From Spirochaetaceae bacterium (GTDB lineage: Bacteria > Spirochaetota > Spirochaetia > DSM-27196 > SLAA01), in NCBI GenBank assembly GCA_003552985.1, contig PUPD01000302.1, forward strand, positions 1 through 53,941: DNA of 53,941 nt, given 5' to 3'. The first letter of the stretch is position 1; every line of letters begins with the position of its first letter. Position numbers and translations under genes: made by a program. Positions 47,532 through 53,941 of the stretch are shown here, piece after piece. A model generated the notes under the pieces. That model had not been told where the DNA came from and made no database searches. It worked only from the letters and a program-made list of their open reading frames with translations.

Positions 47532-48791
47532 ATGCGAGTTAAGCTTAAATTCCGGTTGCGTGCGGCCGCGGCCTTGCTATCGACCCTGACCTTTGCGGCC
47601 GGAATCGCGACGATGCTTCCGGCGGGGGAGAGCCAGCGGATTTCGCTGGCCCTCTCGGCCCCGCAGGTATTCGACCTGGCAGATGCGGATACGGGCGTCC
47701 TCGACCCAGATGAGCTCCGCGACACCTTTGTGGAGCTGATTCGGAAACAGCTGACAGCGGAGCCTGAGTTGTCGCCGGAGATGATCTCCAGCCAACAATT
47801 GGATTCAGAAACTCTTGTGCGCCGGGCGCGAGACCTCGGTTATCCGCTTGCGGCTACCGTATACGTTATGCGCGACGCTAACCTGCGCCTCGGTATAGGC
47901 GTAAACATCTACGAAACTGAGACAGGCTACGTGGTGTCGGGCAGGTCCGCGTTCGGTGCCTCGGATGTGGCGCTGGCACACGCGCTGGAACGCGGGCTCG
48001 CAGGCCTCGGTAACGAGCTCCGAACCTACCTCAGCACCCGTGAGCTCGAACGCCGGCTGAATGTGCGCCGCATCACGTTACTCTCACCCGTTCCCGACGT
48101 GGTCGTGACTTTCGCCGATGGCCGCAGCGTCGCGTTTGACGACAGCGGTGCGATCGTCCTTGACGACCCGCCGTACCGCGTAGGACAAACGATAACGCTC
48201 TCCGCCCATCGGCCGGGATACTATCCCCAAACGGTCGATCACTATATCGACGCGCCCGAGACGACCGTCTCGGTTCCCAGATTACAGCGTCGCACGCGCT
48301 ACAGCCTGGGCGGAGCCGCCTTCCCGGCTCACGGGATCGGGCTGTTGGCAGTCGGTCGCTGGTATCCGAGAACCGACACCGTGTTTGCCGAACTGACCGG
48401 CGGAACGTTTCGGGTGAGTCCAAGGACCGAGTTAGCCTCTCAGCTGGAGGAGGACCTGGACGATCTGCAAGCCGGGGAGATCGAGGCTTTTCGTCTTGAT
48501 GAGCTTGGAATGAGCGTCGGCGCGTACTTGTTCGCGACGCCCGCGAGACCGATAAGGCCGGGTCTTCAACTCGGCGCGGGTGTGATGCACGCGCAAGGTT
48601 CGGGCTGGGACGCAACCATCCCCTATCTCGCACCGATCAATCCCTTCGTATCGTTCGGCACACAACGCCTGCGGGCGCGGGTCGTTACGGCATTGCGGTA
48701 TACCTTCGGCGCCGAAGCGGCAAACCGGAGGTGGCTGATCACCGAAGGCCCTATACCGTACGGTCGTCTTGAGGTGAGCTATACATGGTAG
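47532..48791 (+). CDS. Probable outer-membrane protein, PEGA-like segment plus C-terminal beta-strands
   Basis: Signal peptide; tail ...GPIPYGRLEVSYTW ends in an aromatic residue; alternating beta-strand pattern. Confidence 0.55.
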   Translation: MRVKLKFRLRAAAALLSTLTFAAGIATMLPAGESQRISLALSAPQVFDLADADTGVLDPDELRDTFVELIRKQLTAEPELSPEMISSQQLDSETLVRRARDLGYPLAATVYVMRDANLRLGIGVNIYETETGYVVSGRSAFGASDVALAHALERGLAGLGNELRTYLSTRELERRLNVRRITLLSPVPDVVVTFADGRSVAFDDSGAIVLDDPPYRVGQTITLSAHRPGYYPQTVDHYIDAPETTVSVPRLQRRTRYSLGGAAFPAHGIGLLAVGRWYPRTDTVFAELTGGTFRVSPRTELASQLEEDLDDLQAGEIEAFRLDELGMSVGAYLFATPARPIRPGLQLGAGVMHAQGSGWDATIPYLAPINPFVSFGTQRLRARVVTALRYTFGAEAANRRWLITEGPIPYGRLEVSYTW

Positions 48792-50158
48792 TGGTAGCCA
48801 CAGGAATCACCGAGCTATTAGCGGGAGTAGCGGGCCGACGCACCGCGAGTGAGTCAGTCATCCGACGGAGAGGATCAACCGCGCGACGGTCCGGACCGCG
48901 GCGGGCTCGGCTTCGCTTAAGGGTGCGCGTAGTGCTCGCTGTCATCGCCCTGCTCAGCGCTGTCATCGCCCAGCCCTTAGCGGCACAGTCTGAGTCCGTC
49001 AATGATGATAGTCTTCCCGATCCGCGGCCGCGCCGAATCATTGTTATTGTGCAATCAGTGGATGACCCGGCATTCCCCTCTGGGGTCCTAGCTGAATCCC
49101 TGGCCGCCGCACTGGCTGCCTCTCGCGAGGACCTACAGGTGCGCGTGACCGCTTCGAGTGACGAGACACCGCAGCTCGGAGCTGATCGGGCTCACGCGAA
49201 CGCCTACGCCCGCGGGCATGACGCCGACGCCTATCTGCTGGTGAACCTCGAGCGCGATGACCCAGACGTCCTGACCGTACGGTGGCGGATCGGCGACGTT
49301 CTTCAGAACACCGACTCGACCGGACAGTACAGAACACCCCTCACAGGCCCCCGCGAGCTGCACAGGCGTACCTGGATACCAATCGTTGAAGCGATAGCCA
49401 CCGACGTTCCTCCTCGCTCCGAAGCAGTAACGCTCGAGATTCGCGGGGTCCCCGATACCCGGATACGGATTGACCCGGGAACACAACTCACACTCGATGA
49501 GCACGGAGTCGCAACCGCTTCGCTACCGGTACCGGGTGAGTACCATCTGGAAGCCCATCATCGCGAGTTTCTAAACGTCCGAAAACGTGTGGCTCTGGAG
49601 TCCCACACCGCTCTCCTCCTCGATCAGCAACGCCGACCGGCTGTCATGGCACAAGCGTCCTTGTTCAACGCCCAGTTCCCTGAAATTGCTGCAGCCTGGC
49701 TCCCGCGCCGCCAGGAATGGTATATCGGCGCCGCCGCTACATTCTTTCAGCTGGGCGTTGCGCTTCGAGAACGCGATGATCAGGGTAATCAGGACGGAGT
49801 GTTCGTTTCGCTTCCCCTTGCTCACCTCGGACTGATAGGCGGTTACCGGTTCGGCGCTGAGGAGCTCCGCACGCGCCCCTACGTGGGCTTGAACCCGTTT
49901 CTACGGGTGAAGACAGACGGTGGGTTCGCTTTGGAACCCAATGCTCCGATCGGCATCGCGGTGAACGCCGGGGTAGAGTACCGCCTCTTCGCATCCGATG
50001 CTATCTCGTTTGAATGGACCCCCACCTTCTATCCGACCGACGGCCGCGTGGCGAGAGAAGATTTCTATGACGGCGACCCCGGTACGGCGACTGTCTCGCT
50101 CGACGGGCTGTTCATGGAGCTCACCCTCATCCGCATCGGGTACCGCCGCAGGTTCTGA
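48785..50158 (+). CDS. Probable outer-membrane protein related in layout to the preceding gene
   Basis: Signal peptide VVLAVIALLSAVIAQPLAAQ; PEGA-like VTLEIRGVPDTRIRIDPGTQLTLDEHGVATASLPVPGEYHLEAHH; C-terminal beta-strands ending RIGYRRRF. Confidence 0.55.
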   Translation: MVVVATGITELLAGVAGRRTASESVIRRRGSTARRSGPRRARLRLRVRVVLAVIALLSAVIAQPLAAQSESVNDDSLPDPRPRRIIVIVQSVDDPAFPSGVLAESLAAALAASREDLQVRVTASSDETPQLGADRAHANAYARGHDADAYLLVNLERDDPDVLTVRWRIGDVLQNTDSTGQYRTPLTGPRELHRRTWIPIVEAIATDVPPRSEAVTLEIRGVPDTRIRIDPGTQLTLDEHGVATASLPVPGEYHLEAHHREFLNVRKRVALESHTALLLDQQRRPAVMAQASLFNAQFPEIAAAWLPRRQEWYIGAAATFFQLGVALRERDDQGNQDGVFVSLPLAHLGLIGGYRFGAEELRTRPYVGLNPFLRVKTDGGFALEPNAPIGIAVNAGVEYRLFASDAISFEWTPTFYPTDGRVAREDFYDGDPGTATVSLDGLFMELTLIRIGYRRRF

Positions 50159-50249
50159 CGCATCGCCGCGAACGGCGAGGCAGTCACGGGAGCGGAGCGC
50201 TACTTTCAGCAGTGTGCCGGCAGACAGTTGTGTGGCAACAGGTTACGGG

Positions 50250-52100
50250 TCAGTTCCGCGCGGTCTGATTGCTTTCAACGAGGGAGACAAGCTGTTCGAG
50301 CAATTCGCGCAGCACCGGGTCGTCCTCACCCAAGCGCAGAGCGCGCTCCAGATACTCCTTGCGTTCCCGGTTTGAAGAGAGCGCGGTCACGCCGTGAAGC
50401 ACATCCACGACTTCCGCTAATCCATCTTCCCTGCCCGCCTCAAAGTGCGCTTGCTGCAGACGCATGATCTCCTCAGCGAGCCCTGGGAACGACTGCTCGA
50501 ACTCGGTGGACCTGAAGACCTGGAGCAGGAGCTCGCGGGCCGCCAACAGTCGTGCAGCCGAGTCCCGGCCCTGTGCCTCCCGCCGGTCTCGATAACCGTC
50601 AAAGCGCTCTTCCATAGCAGCCAGCCGGTCCACCGAAGCTCGGAGTAGTTCAGTCTCGCGCGGATCGCGGTCCGGCACGTCGGGCTCAACTCTCAGGGTT
50701 GCCGCCAGCGCAGCCGCAGCCCGCGCCTGCGCCAGCTCGGCCTTCAGTCCTGCCTCGCGCTCCTCGTGCTCCTGCTCAAGCAGGGCCAACTGAATTGCGG
50801 TCGCCTGCTGCAATTGCTCCATCGAGCGGCGGGCTTCCGCGACCTCTTGCTGCAGAAGCTCGCGCTCTGCATCCACCTCGTCCTCCCATGCCAATCTCTG
50901 AGAATCCATAGCCCGTTCGAGCAATACCTGGTGCCCGGCAAACAACTCAGGCACAGCCTGTAGCGCTTCGCGATAATACTGCTCAGCCAGCTCGACATCA
51001 CCGGCTTCGAGCGCTTCATCGCCTTGCTCTACGGTTCGCAACAGGTTACTGCGCAATAGATCGAGCGGAGGTTCGGCACCGAACTGTGCAGCGATCATCG
51101 TTTCCAATTGTTCGGCGATAAACAAGTCTATCTCAGTCCGACTCTCTCCTCTCAGGCTCCGTACGTGTGGATCGCGGAGTACGGTGCGCAGCTCTTCGAG
51201 CTCGGCATTCGCCCGCGGATAATCACCGTTCAGAACGGCTGCACGCAAGGATTCGAACGCTCCCAGAACCTGTGTGTCCACCTGTTCGCCGCGGCGCGCG
51301 CGTCGCTCTATTTCGCTGAGCTCTGCGAACGCAGCTTCCAGCTCCGCATCAGTCTCCTCGCGCGCAGCGTGCAGTTCGCGCTCCATACGCTCCCGTTCCT
51401 CCGCGAGAGCCGCCTGATCTTCCTGAAGCTGCTGTTCCAGAGCTTTTAGCTCTTGGGCTAGTCGTTCGCGATCACGCTCGAGCGACTGAACTCCCGCGAC
51501 TAACTCCTGGTCAAACTCGACGCGCTGCTCCGTTTCGTAATCCTCAAGGCGTTCCTGCAGCTCAGTTCCGGCTATGCCCTCGCGTTCCAGTCGCCGGCGT
51601 TCGGCCGCCAGCGCCGCCTGCAGCTCATTCTCGAACTCATCGCGATATTGCTGCTCGCGTTGCTCCAGTTCTTCGATAACGGCTTCGTGCTCGCGCCCCA
51701 GCTCGGCGGCCCGCTGCTCAGTCGCGGCGATTTCCGCCTCACGTTCGGCGATTTCACTCTCAAACTCCCGCCGAAGCTCCCCCAAGAGGACGCCTTCCGC
51801 ACTTTCAAGCGCGCGCAGTTCGGCCGCTTGCGTCGCAGCGAGAGCGGGGTCAAATACTGCGCTGAACGCCGTCACCCCTACGGCGATCGCGAGCAGCGCA
51901 GCGAGGTTCACCACAAGCGGGAACACGATCCCTCGTCGTCCTTCCTCGGCTTTGAGGAGTTCCGGAGTAACCTCCAGGCGGTTACGCTCCGTAAGGTAGG
52001 CAATCTCGCGCCGAATCTCTTCCTGATCGGCGGGGGAGATTCCGCCAAGATCACGCCGCTTGCGGCGTTGTTCGATCGCCCGTTTGAGGAGAGATCCCAT
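50250..52100 (-). CDS. Single-TM protein with very long coiled coil
   Basis: Cytoplasmic N-terminus, TM GIVFPLVVNLAALLAIAVGVTAFSAVF, then about 500 aa of E/R/A/L/Q heptad-rich sequence. Confidence 0.75.
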   Translation of the reverse strand: MGSLLKRAIEQRRKRRDLGGISPADQEEIRREIAYLTERNRLEVTPELLKAEEGRRGIVFPLVVNLAALLAIAVGVTAFSAVFDPALAATQAAELRALESAEGVLLGELRREFESEIAEREAEIAATEQRAAELGREHEAVIEELEQREQQYRDEFENELQAALAAERRRLEREGIAGTELQERLEDYETEQRVEFDQELVAGVQSLERDRERLAQELKALEQQLQEDQAALAEERERMERELHAAREETDAELEAAFAELSEIERRARRGEQVDTQVLGAFESLRAAVLNGDYPRANAELEELRTVLRDPHVRSLRGESRTEIDLFIAEQLETMIAAQFGAEPPLDLLRSNLLRTVEQGDEALEAGDVELAEQYYREALQAVPELFAGHQVLLERAMDSQRLAWEDEVDAERELLQQEVAEARRSMEQLQQATAIQLALLEQEHEEREAGLKAELAQARAAAALAATLRVEPDVPDRDPRETELLRASVDRLAAMEERFDGYRDRREAQGRDSAARLLAARELLLQVFRSTEFEQSFPGLAEEIMRLQQAHFEAGREDGLAEVVDVLHGVTALSSNRERKEYLERALRLGEDDPVLRELLEQLVSLVESNQTARN

Positions 52101-52190
52101 CGTACTTTACAGTATAGCGCGCCGATCAAGCGCCTGCCAGTTCCCCGAATCCTCTGAAATGCTTCCCGTTACTCGGATAACCGCCCAAGG

Positions 52191-52220
52191 TTGAGATTGG
52201 CAGTTACCAAGGAGTATAAT
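52191..52220 (+). promoter_or_regulatory. Strong candidate promoter
   Basis: TTGAGA-N18-TATAAT upstream of the CDS at 52331. Confidence 0.55.
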
Positions 52221-52330
52221 CTGAGCTACACCCTACCTAACTGCTGGGTTATGTGCTTCGACTGCGGGGTGTTCGTGAAACCGCCGTGATACAAGGGCCC
52301 TTCGGCGTCACGCGGGAGGACAACAACAGT

Positions 52331-53377
52331 ATGCCTGATGCTGGTCGGAGATATCGAAGACTCACCGGAACCCACGGCATACCACTGACATCCGTTGCCG
52401 TCCACCTGATCCGCGCAATAACGCTCGCCGCGTTTGTGACCATGTTCGTCGCTTGTTACATGCCGATCGGCCAGTATCAGTCGGACTCCGAAACGGCAAA
52501 ACCAAGCGCTAAGGATCCTGGTGATGAGGGCTCGGGAACGGAAGAGGATCCGTATATCGTCGACTCCAAGGACAGGCTTGTTGAGCTACTGCAGAGCGAC
52601 GATCCCGAGGCGCTTTCGGCCCACTATCAGCTGGCCGACGATCTCGATCTTACTGGCGAAGAGTGGGAGCCTATCGACGAATTCACCGGCAGCTTCGACG
52701 GAAAGGGCTACATCATCTCGGGCCTTACCCCCAAGACCGGCGCGGGGCGCAGCAGCACCGGGTTCTTCGGGACAATCGAGGAAGGCGCCGTGGTATGTAA
52801 CGTGCAGCTCGAGGTTCACATTGATGATCCAGAGCAAAACAATGTTGGCGCGATCGCCGGCATTAACAAGGGCACGATCGCGAACTCGTTTGCCACCGGC
52901 TTCATGCGCGGCAACCATGAGATCGGTGGATTGGTCAGCATCAATGAAGGCCTGATCGAGTATAGCTATGCGCGCATGGAACTCGAGCTGGACGGCGGCC
53001 GCTCCGGTTCCGGTGGCCTGGTCGGGGTCAATAGAGCGGGTGGGGTTATCTACGACAGCTATGCGGCTGCCGCGATTCGTGACGCCGACGGGGAAGCACT
53101 GCACGCTGACGTCGGTGGGCTCGTCGGAACCACGCGGTCGGGCAGTACAGTTGAGCGTTCGTTCTCCGACAGAGATTTGGAAGGTCCCGACGTAGCGATC
53201 GGCGATCCCAGGGGTGGCGCCACGATAAGCAACGTGGAGGCGCTTTCCACCGGCCAAGCCAAATCCCAAACGCACCTCAGCAGTGAACTGCAGTTCGATT
53301 TTGACGCGGTCTGGGCGATCGATCCCGATATCAACGACGGCTATCCATACCTGAGGAATAATCCGCCTGAGGCTTGA
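52331..53377 (+). CDS. GLUG-motif-like repeat protein, probable exported/lipoprotein
   Basis: ATG 52331 preceded by cgggagga; hydrophobic segment ending VACYMPIG; repeats such as VGAIAGINKGTIANSFATG, IGGLVSINEGLIEYSYA, SGGLVGVNRAGGVIYDSYAAA, VGGLVGTTRSGSTVERSFS. Confidence 0.7.
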   Translation: MPDAGRRYRRLTGTHGIPLTSVAVHLIRAITLAAFVTMFVACYMPIGQYQSDSETAKPSAKDPGDEGSGTEEDPYIVDSKDRLVELLQSDDPEALSAHYQLADDLDLTGEEWEPIDEFTGSFDGKGYIISGLTPKTGAGRSSTGFFGTIEEGAVVCNVQLEVHIDDPEQNNVGAIAGINKGTIANSFATGFMRGNHEIGGLVSINEGLIEYSYARMELELDGGRSGSGGLVGVNRAGGVIYDSYAAAAIRDADGEALHADVGGLVGTTRSGSTVERSFSDRDLEGPDVAIGDPRGGATISNVEALSTGQAKSQTHLSSELQFDFDAVWAIDPDINDGYPYLRNNPPEA

Positions 53378-53442
53378 CTGAGCCTCGTCCATCCGAGTAG
53401 GCTCGAAGCTTATAGTATCTCTCTATATTATCGGAGGCGGAT

Positions 53443-53941
53443 TTGTCTACGAAGAATGTCACTCCGCCGAAACTGCCCTTTACAATCAAGCCACGGTTCA
53501 TAGTTCTGTTTTTGATTGTTGTAGCGGTTCTCGGCGCGGCGAGCACAATGGTGTTCATGGTCGATCAAAGTGAACGCGCGGTTGTGACTCGTTTTGGGGC
53601 CGTGGATCGGACGGTGCCCCCCGGCCTGCATTTCAAGCTCCCGTTCGGGATCGAGCGTAACTTCAACGTTCCGACTGAGGAAGTACAGCACGAGCTTTTC
53701 GGTTATAGAACCCGAGCGGCCGGTTACTCCGAGCAGGCAGCCGATCGCGATTATCCCCACGAGTCGATTATGCTCACCGGGGATCTCAACATCATCGATG
53801 TTGAGTGGAGCATGCAGTATCGGATACAGGATCCGGTGAAATGGTTGTTTGAGGTCGAGGATCAGCGTCGCACGGTGCGGGACATCTCGCAGTCGGTGGT
53901 GAATCAGCTGGTCGGCGATCGGGCGATTCTCAATGTGATCG
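53443..53941 (+). CDS. hflK: HflK-like SPFH/prohibitin protein (3' end beyond the window)
   Basis: TTG start after tcggaggcgg; IVLFLIVVAVLGAASTMVFMVDQSERAVVTRFGAVDRTVPPGLHFKLPFGIERN...VQHELFGYRT...MLTGDLNIIDVEWSMQYRIQDP. Confidence 0.9.
   Translation, partial: MSTKNVTPPKLPFTIKPRFIVLFLIVVAVLGAASTMVFMVDQSERAVVTRFGAVDRTVPPGLHFKLPFGIERNFNVPTEEVQHELFGYRTRAAGYSEQAADRDYPHESIMLTGDLNIIDVEWSMQYRIQDPVKWLFEVEDQRRTVRDISQSVVNQLVGDRAILNVI

Noticed and set aside
1-53941. CRISPR arrays, tRNA/rRNA genes, transposases, integrases, phage genes
   Set aside because: No direct repeat arrays, cloverleaf-like sequences or mobile-element protein motifs were recognised by eye; a tRNAscan/CRISPR search would be needed to be certain.

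Overview
This is a GC-rich, gene-dense bacterial chromosomal segment. The gene complement looks spirochaete-like, but that is inference because there is no rRNA or marker search behind it. It carries about 44 protein-coding loci, most of them ordinary housekeeping genes: rpsU, recJ, a pyrimidine-nucleoside phosphorylase, recO, lon, a VanY-type carboxypeptidase, a Gld-like ABC exporter operon, RNase Z, fabV, hisD, folC, an NFACT/RqcH-like protein, AMMECR1, Memo, murD, adenosine deaminase, FemAB-like, metG and the start of hflK. I saw no CRISPR arrays, rRNA, tRNA, insertion sequences or prophage.

The most notable observations are:
(1) A four-gene set at 17.1-23.8 kb encodes a very acidic protein, a GAF-like protein and two tandem DUF115/MptE-like (Maf-type) proteins. 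The GAF-like gene is interrupted at an A10 tract that is a textbook -1 slippery sequence (AAA AAA AAA AGA), so it may be phase-variable, produced by programmed or transcriptional slippage, or a sequencing error.
(2) A HAMP/adenylate cyclase gene is interrupted by one in-frame TAG inside the HAMP domain, with both halves fully preserved.
(3) Just upstream of it is a decayed PAS/histidine-kinase relic with two single-base deletions and a lost HisKA core.
(4) Several unusual architectures: a TPR-Mrr-like fusion, RecJ with a large internal insertion, a degenerate GGDEF membrane protein, a pseudokinase-like membrane protein, and a 111-bp convergent coding overlap between DUF115 and Memo.

All family calls come from reading motifs by eye. 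No database or structure search was run.
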